Shown here: piece by piece, positions 5,892 through 14,785 of the stretch
Position numbering within the stretch: position 1 is the first letter of the stretch
Layout: each line of letters begins with the position of its first letter
NCBI GenBank assembly: GCA_031277045.1
Contig: JAISLX010000189.1
Span: 1 to 16,181, forward strand
DNA length: 16,181 bases
Direction of reading: 5' to 3'
Origin: Treponema sp.
GTDB lineage: Bacteria; Spirochaetota; Spirochaetia; Treponematales; Breznakiellaceae
Translations under genes and position numbers: made by a program
The notes under the pieces: model-generated
The model's database searches: none
What the model was told of the DNA's origin: nothing
Seen by the model: only the letters and a program-made list of their open reading frames with translations

Positions 5892-8443
5892 CACAAGCGA
5901 AATCACTCAAGGTAAACCATCTCCTGAACCCCCTTGGAATATCGCCGGGAAAGGCAGCCTTTTCGTGGCTGCCGGACGGCGGTATTCGTCAGACGGCTTT
6001 TCACCTTGTGATACAAGACCATCACGGGCAGACGGTAACGGACACCGGTAAAATAACGAGCGGCGAAACAGTGTATGAAGCCCCCCATGAATTTGCCTCA
6101 CGGACCCGTTTCATCTGGAGCCTTACCCTCTGGGATGAAAACGATGAGAAAGGGGAACCGGTACAGGCGTGGTTTGAAACCGGAATCGCCTGTAACGAAT
6201 GGCAGGCGCAATGGATAGACCCGGAGACAAACCGTCCGCAAAAAGGCGCGGAGAATAGGGCTGATACCCGCGTGAGGGCAAGTTATCTGCGGCGCGTTTT
6301 TCATACAGAAGAAACGGAACGCGCCCGCCTCTATATCACCGCCCACGGAATCTACAATGTTTATATCAACGGCGTTCATGTGGACGGCTGGCTCTTTGCG
6401 CCGGGACCCGCCCAATACGACAAACGGCTTGCCGTTCAGACCTACGATGCCGGCGCTCTCCTTAAAAAAAATGAAAACACCATAGACGTGGTTATCGGCG
6501 ACGGCTGGTATAGGGGCAGCACGGGGAACAGCAGGGACATTAATACCTTTGGCGACGACATTGCCCTGCTTTGTCAACTGGAAATTGACGGAAAGCCTGT
6601 ACTGGTGAGCGATGAGCATTGGAAGGCAAGCCAGAACGGACCCCTTGGATTAAACGATATGTTCCTTGGCGAGGAATATGACGCGCAAAGAACGATAGAT
6701 GATTGGCACGGAGTTGCCATAGCGGATTTTGGTTTTGATAATCTAACCGGTTCTGATTGTATGCCCATCGCGCCCCATGAAAGGTTTCCCGCGGTACTTA
6801 TCGTAACGCCCAGGGGCGAACAGGTTTTAGACTTTGGTCAGAATTTCTCCGGCTATGTCGAATTGCGTCTGCACGCGAAGGCCGGTCAAAAACTGGTTAT
6901 GACCTACGGTGAAACCCTCGACAGGGAAGGGAATTTTATCACGGAGGGCGCCAAAAACCCTCCGCGCAAACCCGTGGAATATCAAAAAGTTGAGTATATC
7001 TGCAAAGACGGACTGAATGAGTACCATGTTACCACCTGTTACTTTGGGTTCCGGTATGTAAAAGTTGAAACCGGCATAGCCATTGACGGAACGGAATTTA
7101 CCGGCGTGGCGGTTTACACCGAAATGGAGCAGACCGGATTCTTTGAGTGCGGCGTACCGGGCGTCAACCAGTTGTTTCATAATACCCTGTGGAGCATGAA
7201 AAGCAATTTTACCGGCGTTCCCACCGACTGCCCCACCCGTGAGAAAAGCGGCTTTACCGGCGATGCCCAAATCTTTGTGCATACGGCGATGTATCTTATG
7301 GATTGTTACCCGGTCCTGCGTCAATGGCTTCTGGATTTAAGCGCGACCCAGTCTGACAACGGAGGGCTGCGGCAGGTTGCCCCCGACAAGCGTCCTCCGG
7401 GGTATTTTGAAAATAGTTCCGGCTGGTGCGACGCGATTGAAATAGTTCCGTACAGGTTAATGCGCCGCTATAATTCGCTGGAACCGGTGCGGGAAAATTA
7501 TGAGGCCATGCGTAAATGGATATTGTTCTGTCTTGAGCGGGGAAAAGAGACCCGTCCTGAAAACGATTTTATCCCCGGTGAGTTAAAACCCTATTTTGTG
7601 GACCACGGTTTCCACTGGGGAGAATGGCTTGAGCCAGGGCGCGATACGATGGAACACATGAAAAATGTTTTTGCACACGGAGAACCGGAAGCAGCGACAG
7701 CCTATTTAGCTTATGGATGCGTTCTGCTGTCCAGCATGGCAAAGCAACTTGGCCGGCACGATGACGCCGCTTTTTTCGCGGAAAAAGCGGCGTTGGCGAA
7801 ACAAGCCTATCGTTATGTCTTTGTCAAAGACGGAATTATTGATTCTGCCCGGCAGTGCCGGTACGTCAGGCCTATAGCGCTTGGTCTGTTATCCGCTGAC
7901 GAACAGCAATGCGCCGCCGATACCCTTGCAAAAAATATAGCCGCTAACGGCAACAAACTAAACACCGGCTTTTTATCAACGCCGGAATTATGCCGGGCGC
8001 TTACCGACAACGGCCATGCCCAAACCGCCTACGATTTGCTGCTGCAAAAAGAATGTCCCGGCTGGCTGTACCCCTGCGTCAAGGGGGCTACCACTATCTG
8101 GGAACGCTGGGACGGCATAAACGAAGAGGGGGAAGTAAAAGATTCCTTTAATCATTATGCCTACGGCGCGGTAGTAGGCTGGCTCTTTGACCGGGTATGC
8201 GGCATCAATGTTGAGGACGGTCATATCAGGATTCAACCCTATCCCAATCCGGCATTAGGATACGCCGGGGCGCGGTATCTTTCACCCCTTGGGGAAATTC
8301 GATCCGGCTGGAAATACTCCGACGGCTGTATCACCTATACTATTACAATACCGTGCAACCAGAGCGCGGAAATTATTTTGCCCGGCGGCTGCCGCCATAA
8401 CGCCGGACCGGGAACATGGCATTATGATGAGGCGGGTATATGA
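5888..8443 (+). CDS. GH78 alpha-L-rhamnosidase, cytoplasmic
   Basis: This 851-residue protein should release terminal alpha-L-rhamnose by inversion. Order: an N-terminal beta-sandwich (about 1-105) with the R-Q-T-A-F motif and ending in W-F-E-T-G; a carbohydrate-binding-like module (about 110-290); a second beta module (about 300-420); the (alpha/alpha)6 barrel (about 430-770); and a C-terminal beta domain. The active-site block T-D-C-P-T-R-E-K-S-G-F-T-G-D gives Asp447, Arg451, Glu452 and Asp459, matching the spacing known for Bacillus GH78; the usual Trp in this block is Phe456. The second catalytic Glu is Glu739 in W-E-R-W-D. The start is set by ATGA overlap with GH1 at 5888-5891; the frame is open further left only as a shadow of GH1. 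There is no signal peptide. It ends in an ATGA overlap with the next hydrolase. Confidence 0.94.
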   Translation: MTQAKSLKVNHLLNPLGISPGKAAFSWLPDGGIRQTAFHLVIQDHHGQTVTDTGKITSGETVYEAPHEFASRTRFIWSLTLWDENDEKGEPVQAWFETGIACNEWQAQWIDPETNRPQKGAENRADTRVRASYLRRVFHTEETERARLYITAHGIYNVYINGVHVDGWLFAPGPAQYDKRLAVQTYDAGALLKKNENTIDVVIGDGWYRGSTGNSRDINTFGDDIALLCQLEIDGKPVLVSDEHWKASQNGPLGLNDMFLGEEYDAQRTIDDWHGVAIADFGFDNLTGSDCMPIAPHERFPAVLIVTPRGEQVLDFGQNFSGYVELRLHAKAGQKLVMTYGETLDREGNFITEGAKNPPRKPVEYQKVEYICKDGLNEYHVTTCYFGFRYVKVETGIAIDGTEFTGVAVYTEMEQTGFFECGVPGVNQLFHNTLWSMKSNFTGVPTDCPTREKSGFTGDAQIFVHTAMYLMDCYPVLRQWLLDLSATQSDNGGLRQVAPDKRPPGYFENSSGWCDAIEIVPYRLMRRYNSLEPVRENYEAMRKWILFCLERGKETRPENDFIPGELKPYFVDHGFHWGEWLEPGRDTMEHMKNVFAHGEPEAATAYLAYGCVLLSSMAKQLGRHDDAAFFAEKAALAKQAYRYVFVKDGIIDSARQCRYVRPIALGLLSADEQQCAADTLAKNIAANGNKLNTGFLSTPELCRALTDNGHAQTAYDLLLQKECPGWLYPCVKGATTIWERWDGINEEGEVKDSFNHYAYGAVVGWLFDRVCGINVEDGHIRIQPYPNPALGYAGARYLSPLGEIRSGWKYSDGCITYTITIPCNQSAEIILPGGCRHNAGPGTWHYDEAGI

Positions 8444-11157
8444 ATCAGAGGATAAAACAGCTATTAGACGGCAAGGCTGAAAATCACATCCTCCCGTTCT
8501 TCTGGCAGCACGGCGAAGACGAAGCAACGCTCCGGACATATATGCGGGTCATCCATGAGGCCAGCATCGGCGCGGTATGTGTGGAATCGCGGCCCCATCC
8601 TGATTTTTGCGGACCCCTCTGGTGGCGCGACATGGACATCATTTTGGACGAAGCCCGCAAACGCCTGATGCAGGTGTGGATCCTTGACGACAGCCATTTT
8701 CCAACCGGCTTTGCCAACGGCGCCATGTCCAAACAGCCGGATTCGCTTCGCAGGCGGAGCATCTGCGCTACGGTTATAGACTGTTCCGGCAAAAACCATA
8801 TCGTATTGAACCGGGACGACCTCGCCCATCCAAAACCCGCGGAGAAAACCCAGATAGAAATTGCGGTGGAACAGATGCGTAAAACCGTCCGCCCTGTATT
8901 TGACGATGACCGCCTGCTCGCGGTTATCGCCCTTCGTACCGGCGCCATTGAAAACACGGTCAATCTTTCAGGCGGCATACAAAACGGCGTTTTGGAATGG
9001 GATGTACCGGACGGGAAATGGAAGGTATATATCCTGCACATCAGCGCCAACGCCGGTTATCATCCTGAATATATCAACATGATGGACGAGGCATCGTGCC
9101 GGGTGTTGATTGACGCGGTATACGAACCCCACTATGCGCGCTATAAAAATGATTTCGGAACAACAATCGCGGGATTTTTTTCCGATGAGCCGGAATTCGG
9201 AAATGGGCATCTCTACGCCCAGGGCAATGTGCTGGGAACCGATCAGGATTTGCCCTGGAGCGCGGAACTGGAGGATACCCTCCGCGCCGCCTGGGGCGGT
9301 GATTTTGTATCGCTGCTGCCGCTCCTGTGGGAAAATCCCCAAAACGCCGCCGCCCGTGAAATAACGGCGCGGGTCCGTTACGGGTATATGGACGCCGTTA
9401 CGCGGCTTGCGGAAAAGGATTTTTCAAAACAAATTGGCGGCTGGTGCCATGCCCGCGGGGTCGAATATATCGGCCACATCATTGAAGACAACAACCAGCA
9501 CGCCCGTACCGGATCGTCTCTGGGACATTATTTCCGCAGCATGAGCGGACAGGATATGTCCGGCATTGACGACATCGGCGGACAGGTGTTTCCCCAGGGT
9601 GAGGACATCAACATCACCGGGCAGCTATTCGATAACCGGAACGGGGAATTTTATCATTATGTGCTGGGGAAACTCGCGTCATCCTACGCCGCTATCGATC
9701 CCGCCAAGCGGGGACGCGCCATGTGCGAGATTTTCGGGAACTACGGCTGGGCTGAGGGTGTGCGGCTGGAAAAATATCTGGCTGATCATTTTATGGTCCG
9801 CGGGGTGAACAATTTTGTGCCCCACGCCTTTTCACCCAAGGCTTTTCCCGATCCCGACTGCCCGCCCCATTTTTACGCCCACGGGCATAACCCGCAGTAC
9901 CGTCATTTCGGCGCGTTGATGGCTTATATGAACCGTATATGCGCCCTTATCTCAGGCGGGAAACATATCGCTCAGGCGGCGGTGCTGTACCACGGTGAGG
10001 CCGAATGGGTGGGCGCCTATATGCCGATGGAGAAGCCCTGCCGTCTGCTGGGAGACACACAAATCGAATATGACATTATCCCCCAGGACGTATTCGCCGA
10101 AAGGGACCGGTATAAAACGGTTCTTGGTAAAACCCTGCGGGTTAATACCCAGGAATACCGGGTCTTAATTGTGCCATATTCACAGTATGTAACAAAAGTT
10201 TTTGCCGGGGCGGTTCATGCTTTGCTGGCCGCCGGGTTCCCGGTAATTTTTATCGACGCGCTGCCGGAAGGATTCTGTGATAGTGCGCCCCATGATACCG
10301 GAGCAACCGCCGGCATGGACGAAATGTTCGCGGGGTCAAGGGTTCTTGCCCTTGATACGCTCATACCCTGTCTTCGCGATATGTGCGGCCATGAAATGAC
10401 TATCAGCCCGGCGGATGACCGGATTAGGTATCTGCATTATGTCCACGACGATGGTATGTCGATCTTTTATCTGGTGAACGAAGGGGCAGCGGTATGGAAG
10501 GGGGTTGTCAACTTCTCTTGTACCCGGCCATGCGCCGCCTATGACGCATGGAACAACAGGCTGGAAGCCGTCAAGGCCCATGTCAACGGCGGCGGTACGG
10601 AAATCGCCGCAGAGATTGAACCGCTCAAAAGCCTCATCATTGTTTTTGATGACGCCCTATTGCCTGGGGATATTGGGAAGCCAACAGTAAAACCCCAGGG
10701 CTGTATCATAGATCTTGACGGGGGCTGGACACGGAGCGTCTGCGATGCCATCGAATATCCGTTATTCAAAGAAGCGGAGAAGGTGAACCTTCCCGACAGG
10801 CTCGCCGAAGAAAAGCCGGAATTTAGCGGATTTGTCCGTTATGAACGCCCGGTCATACTCAATGCGGAAGCGGCGGCAAAATCCCCCCTGGTACTCGAAA
10901 TCACCGATGCCTATGAAGGCATTGAACTCTTTGTGAACGGCGTACCGGCTGGCATTCAGATTGCGCCGCCCTTCCGTTATGATATTGCCCCGCTGGTACA
11001 GGCCGGGGAAAATACCATCGCCATTGAAGCGGCCACCACCCTGGAACGGCAGATTAAACCCGCTGGTTATGCGGCGATGCGGGCGTCTTCCAGGCCGAAG
11101 GCGCCCACAGGTATTACCGGGCAAGTAAAGCTATATCTACAAGGAGATCCGTCATGA
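8440..11157 (+). CDS. GH106-like putative glycosidase (possible second alpha-L-rhamnosidase)
   Basis: This 905-residue protein has no signal peptide. The N-terminus resembles GH106-type barrels: P-F-F-W-Q-H-G-E (about 19-26), a block with W-W-R-D-M-D, then V-W-I-L-D-D-S-H-F-P-T-G. Candidate catalytic acids are Glu250 in S-D-E-P-E, Glu349 in I-I-E-D-N and Glu430 in C-E-I-F-G. A middle region (about 500-620) resembles a glutamine-amidotransferase-like or accessory alpha/beta domain, and the last ~120 residues form a jelly-roll sugar-binding module with E-L-F-V-N-G-V-P-A-G. GH106 is known for alpha-L-rhamnosidases acting on rhamnogalacturonan. Here the resemblance is in pattern only, so it may belong to an unclassified relative with another specificity. 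Its position between GH78 and an importer supports a role in breaking imported rhamnose-containing oligosaccharides. It overlaps both neighbours by ATGA. Confidence 0.65.
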   Translation: MNQRIKQLLDGKAENHILPFFWQHGEDEATLRTYMRVIHEASIGAVCVESRPHPDFCGPLWWRDMDIILDEARKRLMQVWILDDSHFPTGFANGAMSKQPDSLRRRSICATVIDCSGKNHIVLNRDDLAHPKPAEKTQIEIAVEQMRKTVRPVFDDDRLLAVIALRTGAIENTVNLSGGIQNGVLEWDVPDGKWKVYILHISANAGYHPEYINMMDEASCRVLIDAVYEPHYARYKNDFGTTIAGFFSDEPEFGNGHLYAQGNVLGTDQDLPWSAELEDTLRAAWGGDFVSLLPLLWENPQNAAAREITARVRYGYMDAVTRLAEKDFSKQIGGWCHARGVEYIGHIIEDNNQHARTGSSLGHYFRSMSGQDMSGIDDIGGQVFPQGEDINITGQLFDNRNGEFYHYVLGKLASSYAAIDPAKRGRAMCEIFGNYGWAEGVRLEKYLADHFMVRGVNNFVPHAFSPKAFPDPDCPPHFYAHGHNPQYRHFGALMAYMNRICALISGGKHIAQAAVLYHGEAEWVGAYMPMEKPCRLLGDTQIEYDIIPQDVFAERDRYKTVLGKTLRVNTQEYRVLIVPYSQYVTKVFAGAVHALLAAGFPVIFIDALPEGFCDSAPHDTGATAGMDEMFAGSRVLALDTLIPCLRDMCGHEMTISPADDRIRYLHYVHDDGMSIFYLVNEGAAVWKGVVNFSCTRPCAAYDAWNNRLEAVKAHVNGGGTEIAAEIEPLKSLIIVFDDALLPGDIGKPTVKPQGCIIDLDGGWTRSVCDAIEYPLFKEAEKVNLPDRLAEEKPEFSGFVRYERPVILNAEAAAKSPLVLEITDAYEGIELFVNGVPAGIQIAPPFRYDIAPLVQAGENTIAIEAATTLERQIKPAGYAAMRASSRPKAPTGITGQVKLYLQGDPS

Positions 11158-12086
11158 AAAAAACAGGAGCGTCCGCCGGAGCGTATATAAGCTGGAAACG
11201 GGATTTTAGAATGAACTGGGGGGTGTACCTCCTGTTCCTGCCCATTCTGGTTTACTTTATTGTTTTTAATTACCTCCCCATGTTCGGGGTTGTTATGGCT
11301 TTTCAGGAATTCAGCGCAATCAAGGGATTCTTCGGCAGCAAGTGGGTAGGCTTTGCCAACTTTATTGAACTCTTTACCGGACCCAACTTCCTGACAATAC
11401 TCCGCAATACTATGGCTATCAGTTTTTTGAATCTTGGCGTGGGATTTCCCCTTTCAATCATTTTTGCCCTGCTCCTCAATGAAATTATCTTTGACCGGTT
11501 TAAGAAGGTGGTGCAGACTATCAGTTATCTGCCTTATTTTGTATCGGCGGTGGTGGTCTGCGGCCTGGCGATAGACTTTGTTTCATCCAACGGTATTATC
11601 ACCAATATCCTGGTAGCCTTCGGCCTGCCCCGGCAAAACCTTTTAAGTGATCCGAAGTTCTTCTGGGGAATAAACCTCCTCGTTGACGTGTGGCAGGGAC
11701 TGGGTTACGGCTCCATCCTTTTTATCGCTTCCCTCAGCGGAGTGAATACCGAACTCTACGAGGCCGCCGCCATTGACGGGGCGGGCAGGCTGGGCCGGGT
11801 CTGGCATGTAACGCTGCCTGCCCTGACGCCGATTATCGTAACCATGCTTGTCATGCGCTGCGGCATGATCATGAACGTCGGGTCCGACAAGATTCTGCTT
11901 CTGTATAACCCCAGTATCTACGAAACCGCGGACGTGATTGCCACTCATGTGGTGCGTATGGGTATTGAGCGGATGCAGTACGGCTATTCCGCGGCGGTGG
12001 GGCTGTTCAATTCGGTGGTGGGGCTTTTGATGCTCATGGTTTCCAATTTTATCAGCCGGAAACTTACCGAAAGTTCGGTATTCTAA
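11154..12086 (+). CDS. ABC sugar transporter permease, LplB type
   Basis: This 310-residue inner-membrane protein forms half of the transport channel. About six membrane segments can be read, near residues 21-45, 83-107, 117-142, 163-190, 225-245 and 275-300. The conserved cytoplasmic loop that docks the ATPase is at about 203-222, with E-A-A-A-I-D-G-A-G. The N-terminus is a short basic tail before the first segment, as in the LplB family of polysaccharide/oligosaccharide importers. AAGGAG lies at 11141-11146. The start overlaps the preceding hydrolase by ATGA, which places import in the same translational unit as degradation. The second permease follows after 14 bases. Confidence 0.93.
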   Translation: MKKTGASAGAYISWKRDFRMNWGVYLLFLPILVYFIVFNYLPMFGVVMAFQEFSAIKGFFGSKWVGFANFIELFTGPNFLTILRNTMAISFLNLGVGFPLSIIFALLLNEIIFDRFKKVVQTISYLPYFVSAVVVCGLAIDFVSSNGIITNILVAFGLPRQNLLSDPKFFWGINLLVDVWQGLGYGSILFIASLSGVNTELYEAAAIDGAGRLGRVWHVTLPALTPIIVTMLVMRCGMIMNVGSDKILLLYNPSIYETADVIATHVVRMGIERMQYGYSAAVGLFNSVVGLLMLMVSNFISRKLTESSVF

Positions 12087-12100
12087 AGGGGAGAATAAAC

Positions 12101-12991
12101 ATGATAGAACGATTAACGCCTTCGCGGATTGTTTTTAATATCTTTAATTACGGTTTCATGGTCCTGCTTTGTGTGGTGTGCATCGCGCCGATCTGGCATG
12201 TGCTTATGGCGTCCCTTTCCAATCCCCGGATGCTTTTCGCGTCTTCGGGGATCATCTGGCTCCCCCTGGGAACTCCGACGCTTCAGGGTTATAACCTGGT
12301 ATTCAAAAACGGATTTATTGCCGGGGGTTATCTTAACACCCTTATCTATGTCGGGGTCAACACCGTTTTGGGTACTGCCCTTACCGCCATTGCGGGTTTT
12401 GTATTGAGCCGGTCCAATTTGAAACTGCGTATGCCCTTCGCCATGATGATTCTGCTTACCCTGATGTTTTCCGGCGGCTTGATTCCTTCGTACATGATAA
12501 ACCGCGCCCTCGGTCTGGTAAACAACCGGCTGGGGGTGATTATTCCCGGCGTTATCAACGGCTTTTTCATTATGATCATGCGCAGCGCCTTTGTGCAGCT
12601 TCCGGCGAGCTACGAGGAATCGGCGAAGCTGGACGGGGCCGGACCGGTAACGATCCTGGTATGTATCCTGGCGCCTCTGGTAAAGGCGACCCTGGCGGTA
12701 ATCATTATGAATATCCTGGTGCTGCAGTGGAATTCATGGTTTCCCGCTTCAATATACCTGGCGCGGCGGCGGGACCTTTGGCCGCTCCAGCTTTTTATGC
12801 GGGAAATCCTGGTGCAGAACGATACCAACCGCATATTAGCCGGCAGCGACGCGGTAAACGCGGTGGATAACGTAGCCCATTTGGTGAAGTACAGCGTTAC
12901 CATAATCGGCACCCTGCCCATACTGGCTATTTATCCCTTCGCGCAAAAGTATTTTGTCAAAGGTGTTACCCTGGGCGGCATTAAAGGTTAA
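12101..12991 (+). CDS. ABC sugar transporter permease, YtcP/LplC type
   Basis: This 296-residue protein is the second half of the channel. Six hydrophobic segments are visible near residues 13-35, 75-100, 106-130, 140-165, 185-212 and 262-285. The docking loop is at about 172-192 with E-E-S-A-K-L-D-G-A-G. The C-terminus K-Y-F-V-K-G-V-T-L-G-G-I-K-G is the family's typical ending. AGGGGAG lies just upstream at 12087-12092 region. There is no ATPase gene next to it; LplB/YtcP systems usually borrow a shared MsmX/UgpC-type ATPase encoded elsewhere. Confidence 0.93.
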   Translation: MIERLTPSRIVFNIFNYGFMVLLCVVCIAPIWHVLMASLSNPRMLFASSGIIWLPLGTPTLQGYNLVFKNGFIAGGYLNTLIYVGVNTVLGTALTAIAGFVLSRSNLKLRMPFAMMILLTLMFSGGLIPSYMINRALGLVNNRLGVIIPGVINGFFIMIMRSAFVQLPASYEESAKLDGAGPVTILVCILAPLVKATLAVIIMNILVLQWNSWFPASIYLARRRDLWPLQLFMREILVQNDTNRILAGSDAVNAVDNVAHLVKYSVTIIGTLPILAIYPFAQKYFVKGVTLGGIKG

Positions 12992-12996
12992 AAACC

Positions 12997-13002
12997 TATA
13001 AT
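12997..13002 (+). promoter_or_regulatory. Perfect -10 hexamer before the solute-binding protein gene
   Basis: TATAAT occurs in the 42-bp AT-rich gap between permease and lipoprotein genes, the only gap of this kind inside the operon apart from the one at 14744-14785. No convincing -35 is seen 16-19 bases upstream, where the sequence is GC-rich permease coding DNA. It could give extra transcripts of the binding protein, which is often needed in excess over the permeases, but may be chance. Confidence 0.25.
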
Positions 13003-13033
13003 TTTTTAATTCATTCTTTCACAGGAGGAAAAA

Positions 13034-14743
13034 ATGAAAACGATGAGACAGATTACACTACGGACAATACTGGCGGTAGTATCAGCGTCATTATTGATCA
13101 CCCTGGCCCTTTCCTGCAAAAAGCCGGAAAACACCGGAACTGCCGGAACCACCGAAACTGTCCCGGCGGCCAAAACGGTGGATTATTCCCAGCATGAGGA
13201 ATTCTCTGTCTGGCTCTTTGCGGATCCCTATGATCAGTACAGCGACTACTCGGACAATCCCGTAGTCTGGGCCTTAAATCGGAAATACAATATAACCCTG
13301 AAATTTGAACAGCCGGTCCGCGGTACGGAACGGGATGCCATGTCCCTCATGTTCGGTACCGGTGAATACACCGACATGATAGAGATGAGCAACTATACCG
13401 GTTCCATTCCCCAGCTTTACGAGGACGGGGTAATAGCCGACATTGCTCAATACCTGGATTATATGCCGAATTTTAAGGGGCTTCTGGAAACCCATGAGGG
13501 GTTCCGCAGACAGTGTTATGACGATAACGGCCGCATCCTGACCCTCCGCAATATGTCCGACCCTGAAACGCCGGAATTCTTTTTCTCGGGCCTTCTGTAC
13601 CGTTACGATATTCTGGACAGCGTAACCGGCGGTAAGGTCCGGTTCCCCAGCGGTAATGATTATCCCAAAACCATTGACGACTGGGAGTATATGCTGCCCC
13701 TCTTTAAGTCCTACTTTGAATCCCGGGGCGTAACGGACTACGCCCCCCTTATCATTCCTTATAATGGTTATTTCGCGGCATACGGTGAACTGGTCAACAG
13801 TTTTGGCGGCCGGGCAGCGTTCTACCTTGACGGTTCCACGGTTAAATACGGACCATTGGAGGAATCGTTCTTTAAGTATCTTAAAAAGATGCGGGAATGG
13901 TACGAAAAGGGCTATATCTACAAGGATTTTGCCAGCCGGGTAAACGACCGTTTCTACCTGCCCAATACGGCTCTGACCTACGGCGGCAGCGCCGGGATTT
14001 TTTACGGTCTGGTGAGTCAGGTCGGTACAACCATGTCCAGCCCCCAAAATAATATGTATTTTGATGTCCGGCCTATTCCCAGCCCCCTCTCCACGGCGGA
14101 TGGCGTTACCGAGTTTGCCAACTTCCAGCGGAATCCCTTCTACGAGAACGGCGGCGTCGGATGGGCTTTTGCCGCAAAGTGTAAGAACCTGCCAAAACTC
14201 TTGAGCGCCCTTGATTATTTTTATTCCGAAGAAGGGAAATGGATGCGTCCCGGTCTGACCAAAGAAACCGGTTCCGCCGAAAACCCCATTTACGCAGCGG
14301 CGGGACTTCAGGATGGGTTCTTCTGGTTTGAGGGGGATAAGCTGGTGATAAATCCGGTGGTAAATACCATTGCGAATTACAACGGTTTCTTCGGCAACCG
14401 GCTTCCCGGTATTGTACGTTCCGATGTCGCTCCCCCTGAACGGCTGGCCGTCTATTCCATTTCCGAGCCAACTTGGGAACCCTATCCCAATGCGAAATTT
14501 TCCAAGTTGCCCGGTGTGGGAGGTTCCGGCGCTGCCCGGACCTTGGATGAAGAATCGGTCTATGCCGCCAACAATGTACGCATAACCGATTATATCGATT
14601 CCACGGTACCCAAGTTTATCATGGGAACCCTTCCCCTGAACGACCAAACCTGGGCGGACTTTAAAGCCCAGCTTAAAAATCTGGGTATTGAAGATAATAT
14701 CCGCATCCAGCAGGCGGCTTATGACCGTTATTTGAAACGGTAA
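13034..14743 (+). CDS. ABC transporter solute-binding lipoprotein, LplA type
   Basis: This 569-residue protein should capture an oligosaccharide in the periplasm and hand it to the two permeases upstream. The N-terminus has basic residues, a hydrophobic core and L-A-L-S-C with Cys28 as the lipid-attachment site; Ala at -3 is a relaxed, spirochaete-like lipobox. A Thr/Gly/Ala/Pro-rich linker (about 30-45) leads to the folded body. The long size (over 500 residues) and the pattern N-R-K-Y-N-I-T-L-K-F-E followed by a D-M-I-E-M stretch fit the LplA-type family that pairs with LplB/YtcP permeases. AGGAGG at 13023-13028 is a strong ribosome binding site, six bases from the ATG. The ligand is not readable from sequence; the neighbouring hydrolases suggest rhamnose-containing oligosaccharides. 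Confidence 0.9.
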   Translation: MKTMRQITLRTILAVVSASLLITLALSCKKPENTGTAGTTETVPAAKTVDYSQHEEFSVWLFADPYDQYSDYSDNPVVWALNRKYNITLKFEQPVRGTERDAMSLMFGTGEYTDMIEMSNYTGSIPQLYEDGVIADIAQYLDYMPNFKGLLETHEGFRRQCYDDNGRILTLRNMSDPETPEFFFSGLLYRYDILDSVTGGKVRFPSGNDYPKTIDDWEYMLPLFKSYFESRGVTDYAPLIIPYNGYFAAYGELVNSFGGRAAFYLDGSTVKYGPLEESFFKYLKKMREWYEKGYIYKDFASRVNDRFYLPNTALTYGGSAGIFYGLVSQVGTTMSSPQNNMYFDVRPIPSPLSTADGVTEFANFQRNPFYENGGVGWAFAAKCKNLPKLLSALDYFYSEEGKWMRPGLTKETGSAENPIYAAAGLQDGFFWFEGDKLVINPVVNTIANYNGFFGNRLPGIVRSDVAPPERLAVYSISEPTWEPYPNAKFSKLPGVGGSGAARTLDEESVYAANNVRITDYIDSTVPKFIMGTLPLNDQTWADFKAQLKNLGIEDNIRIQQAAYDRYLKR

Positions 14744-14785
14744 GCAGCGCGGTAATATGCCGGCGGCCGTACAAAGGAGTCTGTG

